A stretch of DNA of 64,000 bases, taken from NCBI GenBank assembly GCA_000987045.1, contig LAKY01000055.1, positions 163,676 through 227,675 on the forward strand. The letters are read 5' to 3'. A program made the position numbers and the translations under genes. The notes under the pieces were generated by a model. The model saw only the letters and a program-made list of their open reading frames with translations. It was not told the DNA's origin and made no database searches. Below are positions 17,302 through 25,962 of the stretch, one piece after another. The stretch is from Clostridiales bacterium PH28_bin88 (GTDB lineage: Bacteria; Bacillota; PH28-bin88). Each line of letters starts with the position of its first letter. Within the stretch, counting starts at the first letter, position 1.

Positions 17302-19260
17302 TCATATCTGCCGGGCCGCCAAGTGCCCCTCCCGAATAGCCTCCAGGGCATAGCGCGGCGCCACGCAATCTCCCACCGCCACCACTTTTGCTCCACGCCC
17401 ACGGAGAGTATGGAAAAGTTGGTCCTCAGCCTGGCGCAGGCCCGCCACCACGATGCTGTCCACTCCTTCCACTTCCCACCGCTCACCGGCATAGACGTCT
17501 TCCAGGGTGACGGTGGACCCATTCACCTCCCGGACCACAGTTCCGGTCATGATCTTTACGCCCAGGTTGCGGAGACGCTGGTGCTGGGTGATCCAACTGA
17601 TCAACACAATATCCGATCCTTCCACCGAACGGGGTGTAACGATCCTTACTTCCTTTCCCTGGTCAGCCAGGTACTCGGCCACGCTGGTAGCCCGGTAATG
17701 GCCGTCATCATCTACCACCATGACCCGTTGGCCCACATCCACTATACCCAGGGCCACGTCGTTAGGGGTAGCCAACTGGGCACTGCCACTGCCCTCATAT
17801 TCCGGTAAAACGGGTACGGATCCAGTCGCCACCACCACCACATCAGGGTTTTCAGCCATTACGCTGTCCGCCGTAGCCGTTACGCCCAGACGTACCTCTA
17901 CGCCCAGCCGTTGCAACTCCAGGCTCAGGAACCGGTAAACGCCACCGATCTCCTGGCGGCATGGTATACTGGCCGCCGCGATTAGTTGACCGCCCAGTTC
18001 AGACCTCTTCTCCAGCAACACTACCCGGTGCCCACGGAGGGCTGCCACCCGGGCTGCTTCCAACCCGGCGGGCCCCCCACCGATGACGACCACCTTTTTC
18101 GGCTGGGAAGCCGGCCGGAGGGTGCCAATCCCAAGTTCTTTTTCCCTCCCCACGGTGGGGTTTTGGAGGCAGGTAATCGGGAAACCGCGATGCATCATGC
18201 CCACACAACCCTGGTTGCAGCCAACGCAGTTCCTAATCTCGTCAAGGCGGCCGGACCGGGCCTTGTTGGGCAACTCGGGATCGCACAGCGTTGCACGGGT
18301 CATGCACACCATGTCAGCCTGGTGATCAGCAATAATCTGTTCCGCCTGCAAAGGGTCTACGATGCGGCCTACTGTGAACACCGGTACATCCGGCACCACC
18401 TGTTTAATACCCGCGGCCAGATAACCAAAAGGCGCGAAGGGGAAATGCATATCCGGGATCATGGTGGCAAAACTCAACCCGTTATAATTGCAGTGGCTGA
18501 CGTTGATAAAGTCTAACTTGCCTGCTCCGGCCAACAGAGGTACAATTTCCTGCATGTCATCGAGGGTCAGGCCGCCATCGCTGAATTCATCACCGCTCAA
18601 GCGGATGCCAACCGCCATGCCGGTACCTGCTGCCTCGCGTACCGCGTCGATGACTTCCCGGGCAAAGCGCAGGCGGTTTTCCATGCTTCCACCATACTCA
18701 TCCGTCCGCTTGTTGCTGAAAGGTGACATAAACTGTTGAATCAGGTACCCGTGGGCGCCATGGATTTCCACCCCGTCGAAACCGGCGTCTTTAGCCAGTT
18801 TTGTACTATAAGCGAAACCCTCCACCACTTCCCCGATCTCTTCCCTGGTCATGGCATGGGGTATTTCTTTTTTGGTGGGGCAGGGAATCGCTGACGGCGC
18901 CCACAGGGGTTGATAGGTTTCAGTGCTAACGGTTTGACGGCCCATGTGCAGGAGTTGGAGAAAAATCTTGGCCCCGTAATGGTGAACCATTTCCACAACC
19001 ATTTTGAGCCCCGGTAGTGCCCGTTGATTGTAGCCGCCGATAGCTTTTGGACCCGGGTGAGTGGTGGGATGGACCCGGATTGCTTCCATAATAATCAACC
19101 CGATGCCACCCTTGGACTTTTCCGCCAGGTAATAGGCATGCCGCTCCGTAGGGCACCCGTCCACCCCAAAGTTAGTCACATGGGCGGAACTGGCGATGCG
19201 GTTGCGCACTGTCACCGGCCCAACCTGCAGCGGTTTGAACAGGTTTTCGCAACTGGCCAT
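17302..19260 (-). CDS. Old-yellow-enzyme/2,4-dienoyl-CoA reductase-like FMN-FAD-FeS oxidoreductase (copy 1)
   Basis: A 652-residue modular reductase. Residues about 1-340 form an OYE TIM barrel (LFKPLQVGPVTVRNRI, GVEIHGAHGYLIQQF, SPFSNKRTDEYGGS). A cysteine cluster CVGCNQGC followed by a fourth Cys in ITCLQNP binds [4Fe-4S]. The C-terminal FAD/NAD domains start with VVVIGGGPAGLEAA. The layout is that of 2,4-dienoyl-CoA reductase, enoate reductase and BaiCD/BaiH-like enzymes, which reduce activated C=C bonds. ATG with AGGAGG upstream. A paralogue is at 21483-23426. In context it may reduce or oxidise a ring or enoate intermediate and exchange electrons with ETF or NAD(P)H. Confidence 0.92.
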   Translation of the reverse strand: MASCENLFKPLQVGPVTVRNRIASSAHVTNFGVDGCPTERHAYYLAEKSKGGIGLIIMEAIRVHPTTHPGPKAIGGYNQRALPGLKMVVEMVHHYGAKIFLQLLHMGRQTVSTETYQPLWAPSAIPCPTKKEIPHAMTREEIGEVVEGFAYSTKLAKDAGFDGVEIHGAHGYLIQQFMSPFSNKRTDEYGGSMENRLRFAREVIDAVREAAGTGMAVGIRLSGDEFSDGGLTLDDMQEIVPLLAGAGKLDFINVSHCNYNGLSFATMIPDMHFPFAPFGYLAAGIKQVVPDVPVFTVGRIVDPLQAEQIIADHQADMVCMTRATLCDPELPNKARSGRLDEIRNCVGCNQGCVGMMHRGFPITCLQNPTVGREKELGIGTLRPASQPKKVVVIGGGPAGLEAARVAALRGHRVVLLEKRSELGGQLIAAASIPCRQEIGGVYRFLSLELQRLGVEVRLGVTATADSVMAENPDVVVVATGSVPVLPEYEGSGSAQLATPNDVALGIVDVGQRVMVVDDDGHYRATSVAEYLADQGKEVRIVTPRSVEGSDIVLISWITQHQRLRNLGVKIMTGTVVREVNGSTVTLEDVYAGERWEVEGVDSIVVAGLRQAEDQLFHTLRGRGAKVVAVGDCVAPRYALEAIREGHLAARQI

Positions 19261-19286
19261 CTTGGAACCTCCTTCAAGGGGGAATC

Positions 19287-19312
19287 GGCACCTCCAACTG
19301 CCAGGAGGTACC
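19287..19312. other. Small inverted repeat between hydantoinase and OYE genes
   Basis: GGCACCTCC and GGAGGTACC pair with one G-T wobble across eight bases in the 91-bp gap. It overlaps an SD-like GGAGG. Function unclear. Confidence 0.3.
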
Positions 19313-19351
19313 GCCGGCCCCTAACCCAGGCTTCTTACCTTTACAACCGCC

Positions 19352-20740
19352 TTAAATACTCCGGCGCAAGTACCTGCCCCGGCCAGGGGAACCTACTACT
19401 TGACCTTTTTCCATGATAATTTCGCCGCGGCTGACGGTATATACCGGCCAGCCCTTGAACTTCATCCCGTCATAGACCGAATAGTCGTTGGCCCCAAACA
19501 ACTCCGGTTTAACTTCCCGCTCCCAGTTCAGGTCCACGATGGCAAAATCGGCATCAGCCCCGACCTGAATGGCACCCTTTTGCGGGAAGAGGTTAAACGC
19601 CTTAGCCACCCCGGCGCTGGTCACATGGGCGATAGTTCCCAGGGGAATTCCGCGCCGGTGATAGCCTTCACTGATCAATATCGGCAGGATCATCCCGGCA
19701 CCAGGGAACCCGGGCAAGGTTTCCCAAACCCCTTCACCTTTGCCATACTTCTTGGCCCGATTACTGGGGCAGTTGTCCGATCCAATCGCCTGCACCAATC
19801 CTTTGCGGATACCTTCCCAGAGTTTTTCCGCGTCCGCGGCGGTATGGATCGGCGGGTTAACCTTGGCCAGCAAACCGCAGGGAGAATCCTCGGTTAGCGC
19901 TAGGTAATGGGTGCAGGTTTCGATGGTGACTCCCCGGGAGGCCAGATGAGGTAATTTTTCCAGCAAGTCTATACTGGAGCCGGCGCTGATATGAACGGCA
20001 TACATGTTCCCTTTGACTACATCATTCAAATAAAGAGCGCTCATTAAAGAAACGGTTTCAGCAAAATCAGGGCTGGTTTTAGAGAAGTAGCTCAAGGTAT
20101 TCTCGCTGCCCCCGGCCTTGAGGTCTTTGGCTATCCTCCGCTGGAGATCCATGTCCTCGCAGTGGATGCACAGCAATAACTTATCGGAAATTGCAGCAAA
20201 CTGCTTCAAAATCAAAAACATATCGGCGGAATCCAGTGTTAACGGGTCGGAGACGCCAAAAATCCGCCCGATGTCGTCCTGGTAGTTTCGATAAAACTTG
20301 TAAGAGGTGATGCCAAATTGTTCGATATAGCTTTTAAGTTCCGCCAGGTGCTGCTGGGTCAGCAAACCCATCGTGTAGGTAAAATCCACCAGGCTGTGGT
20401 TTTCTCCGGTTTCGATTAAAACAGGCGCGGATTCAAGGTAGGATTCCTTCCCCCGGTAGCAGTTCACGATCGTGGTAATACCGCCGATAGCCGCCGCTCT
20501 GGTTTCCGCCTCAAAATCCGCCGCCATGCTGTCGTTGTAGATACCCAGGTGCCAGTGAGGGTCAACGGTCCCCGGAAAGATATGCAAACCTGTGGCGTCA
20601 ATGGAGGCTTTGGCTTCCGGGCCCGCGCCGGGGGTATAGAGGCCAACGATCTTCCCATCTGCCACGCCGGTATCCGCCTGCTGCACCCCCACCTGGGGAA
20701 TTACCACTTGTCCGTTTTTGATGAGCAGGTCAATTGCCAT
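19352..20740 (-). CDS. Dihydropyrimidinase/hydantoinase/allantoinase-like cyclic amidohydrolase
   Basis: A 462-residue cytoplasmic hydrolase for cyclic amides such as hydantoins and dihydropyrimidines. Ligands visible are PGTVDPHWH (HxH), the likely carboxylated Lys in TSYKFYRNY, CIHCEDMD, YAVHISAGSS, and the Asp in GSDNCPSNRAKK. After this Asp most family members have His (SDH); here it is Asn, hinting at an unusual substrate. The ATG at 20740 is chosen since GGAGGAG lies seven bases upstream; the ATG at 20746 abuts that sequence. Twelve bp upstream is the amidase gene, the pairing seen when a ring-opening hydrolase feeds an N-carbamoyl amidase. Confidence 0.88.
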   Translation of the reverse strand: MAIDLLIKNGQVVIPQVGVQQADTGVADGKIVGLYTPGAGPEAKASIDATGLHIFPGTVDPHWHLGIYNDSMAADFEAETRAAAIGGITTIVNCYRGKESYLESAPVLIETGENHSLVDFTYTMGLLTQQHLAELKSYIEQFGITSYKFYRNYQDDIGRIFGVSDPLTLDSADMFLILKQFAAISDKLLLCIHCEDMDLQRRIAKDLKAGGSENTLSYFSKTSPDFAETVSLMSALYLNDVVKGNMYAVHISAGSSIDLLEKLPHLASRGVTIETCTHYLALTEDSPCGLLAKVNPPIHTAADAEKLWEGIRKGLVQAIGSDNCPSNRAKKYGKGEGVWETLPGFPGAGMILPILISEGYHRRGIPLGTIAHVTSAGVAKAFNLFPQKGAIQVGADADFAIVDLNWEREVKPELFGANDYSVYDGMKFKGWPVYTVSRGEIIMEKGQVVGSPGRGRYLRRSI

Positions 20741-20752
20741 TCCCATCTCCTC

Positions 20753-21442
20753 CTAACCTTTCAGGCCTTTGAAATAGTCGAGGATCTGCTGGGTATCCAT
20801 GACATCGCAGTACTTCATCCACAAATCAAGTAAAGCCGCCTTATGGGAAAGCTGGATCCGGTCGTAAACCGCGTCCTCCACCATGGCCACGTTGTAGTTG
20901 CGGGTGACCGCATCCACCGCGGTGGCCCGGCAGCACCCGCTGGTAGAGCCGCCTACGATAATGATGGTGTCGATACCAAGCTTTACCAGGTAGCTCTGCA
21001 AAGGGGTGCCGTAGAACACGCTGGCGTAGGCCTTATCGATGACCATCTCGTCTTCGCCCGGCTCCAGTTCTTTAATGATCTGGGCTTCCGGCCGTCCGTC
21101 CAGGTACTTGGACTGGTCGCGGTTGGTCTTGGTGCTAAACCCGTCGAAAGACATGGTTTTCTTCTGAACGTTGCGGGACTGGAATACCGGCACACCCGCT
21201 TCCTTGGCGGCGGCTCGAATCCGCTGGATGTTGCCAACCGCCGTCCAGGCATTGGCACCACCGCCAGAGGGCCACTTGTCCAACTGCTGTTCAATCGGAA
21301 CGTTCTCACCCACATAGTTGTACTGCACGTCGATGATGAGTAACAGTGGCTTTTTCCCAAGGCCCCGGCTCTTACCGTAACCCCCTTTTTCAATCACCAA
21401 CCGGTCCACGTCCGTCAGCAGGTCTTCCCAAATCCTCGCCAT
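20753..21442 (-). CDS. Isochorismatase-family cysteine hydrolase (N-carbamoylsarcosine amidase-like)
   Basis: A 229-residue cysteine hydrolase. The triad residues are the Asp in LLLIIDVQYNYVG, the Lys in EMVIDKAYAS and the Cys in GGSTSGCCRATAVDA. Family members include N-carbamoylsarcosine amidase, nicotinamidase, biuret hydrolase and ureidoacrylate amidase; the long N-terminal extension before the first strand fits the carbamoylsarcosine amidase branch. It is directly upstream of the hydantoinase-like gene, so the two may act in sequence: ring opening, then release of CO2 and ammonia from an N-carbamoyl product. ATG with GGGAGGAG upstream. Confidence 0.87.
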   Translation of the reverse strand: MARIWEDLLTDVDRLVIEKGGYGKSRGLGKKPLLLIIDVQYNYVGENVPIEQQLDKWPSGGGANAWTAVGNIQRIRAAAKEAGVPVFQSRNVQKKTMSFDGFSTKTNRDQSKYLDGRPEAQIIKELEPGEDEMVIDKAYASVFYGTPLQSYLVKLGIDTIIIVGGSTSGCCRATAVDAVTRNYNVAMVEDAVYDRIQLSHKAALLDLWMKYCDVMDTQQILDYFKGLKG

Positions 21443-21482
21443 TCCTATCTCCTCCCTTTTGTTTGTATTTGTTCACCCCGGA

Positions 21483-23426
21483 CTAGATTTCCAGGGCAAT
21501 GCGCAACCCGTCATGGATGGCATCGGGTGTTTTCCGCGGTGCCAGGCAGTTCCCCACCAGGTACATATCCAGGCCGGGGATTTCCTGCTCCAACTGCAGC
21601 GCCAGGGCGTTATCCGCGAGCATATGGTCCACCACCACCACCATGTCAAAATCCAGTTCGCGTTCCCATCCTTCGTGGTCAATGAGAAAACGGTTGCCGT
21701 CTGCCTGCAGGATTTTACCCTTGGAGATGGATCGCACACCGTATTCGTTTAAACGGAGCCATGCCATAGTCTTATTGATGCTCTCCATATCGTAACCGAC
21801 TTCCACTTCCTCGGTAAAGAGCACTACCTCCGCTCCCAACACGGCCAGTTTTTCACCAATCCCGAGGGCCTTGTTGTGGTAGTCCTTGTCGATCACCAGT
21901 ACCCGTTTCCCCTGCAAGTCGTTTTCCTGCAGGTCCAGGGCCTGAGTTACATTCAAGTGCGGCACATCCGGTGTATATGTTACGGATGGTTCGCCGTAAG
22001 TAGCGCCTGTGGCCACCACTACCGCATCGTAACCGCCAGATTTAATGTCCTGCACCGTAGCCTCATGGCCCAGGCGTACTTCCACCCCAAGTTGGTTGAC
22101 CTGGCGGCTCTGCCAGCGAGTCACGTCAAATAATTCCTGACGGTTAGGCACGTCATAAGCGCCCCGCCGGAGCATGCCGCCCAGTTCCTGGTTCTTTTCG
22201 TAGAGGGTCACCTGGTGCCCCCTCTCCCGCAGGACGCGAGCGGCCTCCAGGCCGCCAGGACCGCCACCGATGACAGCCACTTTTTTCTGCCTCACAGCAG
22301 GCTTGATCTGGTATTCCTTTTCCTTTCCCACCCTGGCGTTACCAAAACAGGAAATGGGAGCACGGTAGCGCAGTCGCTGGAAACACCCTTGCAGGCAGGC
22401 AATACACGGCCGAATATCGTCCAGGCGCCCTTCCCTGGCCTTGTTGGGCAGTTCCGGGTCGGCCAAGGTGGCCCGGGTCATTCCCACCAGGTCGGCGTGC
22501 CCTTCAGCCAGGATGTTCTCGGCCAATACAGGGTCGTTGATGCGGTGAGAGGTATAGACAGGTATTTTGACCAACCTCTTGATACCGGAGGCCAGGTAGG
22601 CCGCGAAGCCCAAAGGGAAGTCCATATTGGGAAAGGTCGGCGGGTAGTTGAGGTTATGTCCCAGGCTGAGGCCGATGTAATCCAGACCCTCTTTTTCCAA
22701 CTCCACGCAGATGCGTTGATAATCCTCCTGCGTCAGCCCGCCGTCCGCCATTTCGTCACCGTTAATGCGGATGCCCACGATCTTACCGGGAGCCACGGCC
22801 TTTACCGACCGGATGGCTTCCTGGGCGAAGCGCAGGCGGTTTTCAAAGGATCCGCCGTACTCATCAGTACGCTGGTTGTATAAAGGCGAGAGGAACTCAT
22901 GAATCAGGTACCCATGGGCCAGGTGCACCTCCAGGCCGTCATAGCCGGCTTTAACACACCGCTCTGCCGCCTTGGCGTACATCTGGATCATTTCTTTCAC
23001 TTCGCGGGTGGTAAGTTCGTGGGGCACTTCCTTTTTGATAGGGTCGGGAATAGCCGAAGGAGCCACCACAGCCCGCCGGGTATCCACCGAAGTCATTTCC
23101 CGGCCCATGTGGTGTAGCTGGGCAACGATTACCGTGCCATAAGCCTTAACCCGGCTGGTCAACTCCGACAATATGGGGATGACCTTGTCATCAAACAGGT
23201 GCACCACATATTGGGACTGGGCGGAGTTGGGCGCAATAGCCATGGACTCCGTCACCAGCAAGCCCAACCCGCCTTTGGCGCGCTCCTCGTGGTAAGCGAT
23301 CTGCCGCTCCGTGGGGAACCCGTCGGTTGAAGCCATGTGGGTAAGGTGGGCGGTGGCCATAATCCGGTTTTTTACTACGTAATTGCCGATTTGGATCGGC
23401 GTAAAAAGGTGGTTAAAGGTAGGCAT
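21483..23426 (-). CDS. Old-yellow-enzyme/2,4-dienoyl-CoA reductase-like FMN-FAD-FeS oxidoreductase (copy 2)
   Basis: A 647-residue paralogue of the protein at 17302, with the same order: OYE barrel (LFTPIQIGNYVVKNRI, GLEVHLAHGYLIHEF), [4Fe-4S] site CIACLQGC plus Cys in ISCFGNARVG, and FAD/NAD domains beginning VAVIGGGPGGLEAARV. The ATG at 23426 with GGAGG seven bases upstream is preferred over a GTG at 23444 that overlaps that site. It sits between the amidase and etfB genes. Having two such reductases in one operon suggests two successive C=C reductions or a heteromeric complex (compare BaiCD and BaiH). Confidence 0.92.
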   Translation of the reverse strand: MPTFNHLFTPIQIGNYVVKNRIMATAHLTHMASTDGFPTERQIAYHEERAKGGLGLLVTESMAIAPNSAQSQYVVHLFDDKVIPILSELTSRVKAYGTVIVAQLHHMGREMTSVDTRRAVVAPSAIPDPIKKEVPHELTTREVKEMIQMYAKAAERCVKAGYDGLEVHLAHGYLIHEFLSPLYNQRTDEYGGSFENRLRFAQEAIRSVKAVAPGKIVGIRINGDEMADGGLTQEDYQRICVELEKEGLDYIGLSLGHNLNYPPTFPNMDFPLGFAAYLASGIKRLVKIPVYTSHRINDPVLAENILAEGHADLVGMTRATLADPELPNKAREGRLDDIRPCIACLQGCFQRLRYRAPISCFGNARVGKEKEYQIKPAVRQKKVAVIGGGPGGLEAARVLRERGHQVTLYEKNQELGGMLRRGAYDVPNRQELFDVTRWQSRQVNQLGVEVRLGHEATVQDIKSGGYDAVVVATGATYGEPSVTYTPDVPHLNVTQALDLQENDLQGKRVLVIDKDYHNKALGIGEKLAVLGAEVVLFTEEVEVGYDMESINKTMAWLRLNEYGVRSISKGKILQADGNRFLIDHEGWERELDFDMVVVVDHMLADNALALQLEQEIPGLDMYLVGNCLAPRKTPDAIHDGLRIALEI

Positions 23427-23454
23427 GTCTAAGACCTCCTGCACTTATATTCAG

Positions 23455-24324
23455 CTAACTCTTAAGAATACCCGCCTGTTTTAAGTAATCATAAAGCTGC
23501 CGCGCACCCGCGGCCCCTTCACTGGCGGTACCAGTAGGGCCTTTTTTCTTGCTGACTCCACCCGAAAGGATCATCTTCATCCGGTCGGCTGCAGAAAGGT
23601 TGCTGTCCGGGGTAAAAATCTTCTTGGGTTTCGGCCTGGCCTTGGTTAATCCGATCAGTTCCGTTAAGGGCTCCGGAGGCTCACCTGCCCCAGGGTCAAT
23701 CTCCCAGACGGAAACAGTGGCGCCAGCAGCCGCCAGCCTGCCGTACATAGTCGGGTACCTGGGCTCGCTGCCGGACTTTTCAATCCCTAACGCCGCCGGC
23801 AGCCTACACTCCAATACCCAGCGATCCCCCTTCCCGGCATTGCGTTGCAGCAATAACTCGTTCGAGTTTGTCTTGTATTCCACGCTCACTACGCCGTTCA
23901 CTACCGGAATGTTGAGGATAGATGCCAGGTAGGTGACGACCAGGCCGCTACTGACCCCGGCACTCCGCACTCCGCCTAAAACCACGTCATATCGCAGCGA
24001 CCGGCAAGCTTGCGCTAAAACTCCGGCGACCAACCAGGGGTCATCAACGGAGGACAGTTCCGGGTGCCAGACACGGATAGCCCGGTCTGCCCCCATCGCC
24101 ATGGCCTCTCTCAATCCCTCCTCGTCCTTGGCCGGCCCGAGGGTAACTGCTGTAACAGCACCACCATGTTTGTCTTTAAGGCTAAGCGCGTCTTCCAGGG
24201 CCATTAAATCATACGGCCCCAGGCCATACACCACCCCTGTTTCCACTACTTGCCTTGTATCTTGATCCACTGCCAGAGGCCCTGCCCGTTCCGGCGCATA
24301 CTTCACCAGCACCAAAATATCCAA
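23455..24324 (-). CDS. etfB: Electron transfer flavoprotein beta subunit
   Basis: A 289-residue EtfB/FixA-like protein starting MDILVLVKYAPER with the family segments YGLGPYDLMALEDAL, GPAKDEEGLREAMAMGADRAI, and RWVLECRLPAALGIEK near the AMP/FAD site. It pairs with EtfA just upstream to accept electrons from dehydrogenases. TTG start with AGGGGG upstream. The C-terminus carries an extra Lys/Gly-rich tail (KKKGPTG) before the last helix. A second etfB starts at 63720, so there are at least two ETFs in the genome. Confidence 0.92.
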   Translation of the reverse strand: MDILVLVKYAPERAGPLAVDQDTRQVVETGVVYGLGPYDLMALEDALSLKDKHGGAVTAVTLGPAKDEEGLREAMAMGADRAIRVWHPELSSVDDPWLVAGVLAQACRSLRYDVVLGGVRSAGVSSGLVVTYLASILNIPVVNGVVSVEYKTNSNELLLQRNAGKGDRWVLECRLPAALGIEKSGSEPRYPTMYGRLAAAGATVSVWEIDPGAGEPPEPLTELIGLTKARPKPKKIFTPDSNLSAADRMKMILSGGVSKKKGPTGTASEGAAGARQLYDYLKQAGILKS

Positions 24325-24397
24325 CCTGGATACCCCCTAGCGCTTTGAACAATTACCCCGGAGCCAACAAATTAGACAACATTTCCAGAACCCGTTT

Positions 24398-25387
24398 TCA
24401 ACCGGCCCGTTGTTGGAGCCCTTCTTTAATAAGTTTGATCACGGCCGGCACTATTTCGTTGACGTCCCCCACAATTCCCAGATCGGCCAGCTTGAGGATC
24501 GGAGCATTTTTGTCCTTATTGATGGCGATAATCGTTTTGGCGTCTTTCATGCCAAAGGTGTGCTGCGTCGCACCGGAAATCCCGCATGATATAATTAACT
24601 TGGGGCTGACGCTTTTTCCTGTTTGCCCTATCTGGCGTTCCAGCGGGATCCAACCGTTATCCCGGGCTACGCGGGAACCGCCCACGGAAGCTCCCAACAA
24701 GTCAGCCAACTCCCAAAGCCTTTGAAAATTTTCTGCCGTTCCCATTCCCCTGCCCCCCGACACGATGACCTCGGCATCGCTTAAATCCACAGTACGTGGA
24801 TCGGCTTTAATAAATTCCAACACGCGCACAGCACTGACCTGGGCCGGCCATCCATCCATAATTTCTACCTGGGTCTTGCTGCTAGGCATCCCCTTCTTAA
24901 TGTTGATCAATCCGGTACGGAGACTGGCCAGGACAGTCGGGCCTCGCCCAGCCAGGGTAGCCGACACCCGGTCGAAACAATGATACCTTTCAGCGACCAA
25001 CCGGCCGCCCTGGTCCCAGGAGAGCGTCACGCAATCAGGGAAAAAAGGGAGCTGGAGCCGGCTGGACACGTCCGCCAGCACTTCATGGCCAAAGATGGTT
25101 TCCGCAGCCAGGACTGCGGCTGGTTTCCGGCGGCCAATCATATCCGCCAGCATGTCTCCCAGGGTTTGGGGTCCTAGCATAGAAGCCTCCGGGGGAGGAA
25201 CATAAAGAACGTCCGGGGCGAAAGGCTGGATGTCCCGTTGCACTTCTTCGCTGCCGGCAATGGTAATCACCGCCAAATGACCTTCCCGAAGGCTCACCAG
25301 TTTCCTTGCCTCGGAAAGGGTTTCCAGCGATCCCTCCTTGATGCCGCTTTCGTCAGCTTCCAACACAACCCATACTTCTTGGGCCAC
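24398..25387 (-). CDS. etfA: Electron transfer flavoprotein alpha subunit
   Basis: A 329-residue EtfA/FixB-like protein. The C-terminal FAD domain is intact: IVSGGRGMG, GGSRVARDNGWIPLERQIGQTGKSV and ISGATQH. GTG start with GGAGG upstream. It partners EtfB (23455) and probably delivers electrons to the membrane FeS oxidoreductase at 14397. No extra ferredoxin domain is present, and from sequence I cannot say whether it is bifurcating. Confidence 0.93.
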   Translation of the reverse strand: MAQEVWVVLEADESGIKEGSLETLSEARKLVSLREGHLAVITIAGSEEVQRDIQPFAPDVLYVPPPEASMLGPQTLGDMLADMIGRRKPAAVLAAETIFGHEVLADVSSRLQLPFFPDCVTLSWDQGGRLVAERYHCFDRVSATLAGRGPTVLASLRTGLINIKKGMPSSKTQVEIMDGWPAQVSAVRVLEFIKADPRTVDLSDAEVIVSGGRGMGTAENFQRLWELADLLGASVGGSRVARDNGWIPLERQIGQTGKSVSPKLIISCGISGATQHTFGMKDAKTIIAINKDKNAPILKLADLGIVGDVNEIVPAVIKLIKEGLQQRAG

Positions 25388-25454
25388 GGTCTCATCCTCC
25401 CATGGTTCCGACCCACGGAACTTTGTTCTATTAGTAGGGCACTTGTTTACTTAC

Positions 25455-25958
25455 CTACGTTCTTGTTTTTTTGATTTCTTGCTCCAAATAAGGCACTAAC
25501 CCCCCGGAGGTTACTATCTCCATGATATGTAACGGCAGCCGGGTAGCTTGATACTGGGTTCCCTGAGTGAGGTTTTTGATCAAGCCGGTTTCCAGCTCGA
25601 TCTCCAGCTCATCTCCCTGGTGGATTTTGTGTGCCTGCGGGCACTCCAACACGGGCAAGCCAAGATTAATGGCGTTGCGGAAAAAAATGCGCGCAAAAAA
25701 TCGTGCCACAACTGCCCCTACGCCAGCGTATTTAATGGCTGCCGGGGCAGTCTCCCGGCTGGAGCCACAGCCAAAATTATCTCCGCCGACAATAATGTCT
25801 CCCGGTTTAATCTTACGGGGCAGTTCGGGGTCTATTCCCTCCATCACATGTTGGGCCATTTCCTGGTTGGACAGTTTTAAGTACTTGCCGGGGGCAATAA
25901 CATCCGTATTGATGTTGTCACCGAATTTCCATACCCTTCCACGAATGATGTTTGACAT
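25455..25958 (-). CDS. Aconitase-family hydratase small subunit (LeuD/DmdB-like)
   Basis: A 167-residue swivelling-domain subunit with the substrate-binding motif DNFGCGSSRETAP and the typical start GRVWKFGDNINTDVI. It forms a two-subunit dehydratase with the large subunit four bp upstream. Relatives are 3-isopropylmalate dehydratase, homoaconitase and dimethylmaleate hydratase. Because no other leucine-biosynthesis genes are nearby and a PEP-mutase-family lyase is next door, a catabolic hydratase is more likely than LeuD. Confidence 0.9.
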   Translation of the reverse strand: MSNIIRGRVWKFGDNINTDVIAPGKYLKLSNQEMAQHVMEGIDPELPRKIKPGDIIVGGDNFGCGSSRETAPAAIKYAGVGAVVARFFARIFFRNAINLGLPVLECPQAHKIHQGDELEIELETGLIKNLTQGTQYQATRLPLHIMEIVTSGGLVPYLEQEIKKTRT

Positions 25959-25962
25959 CCTC

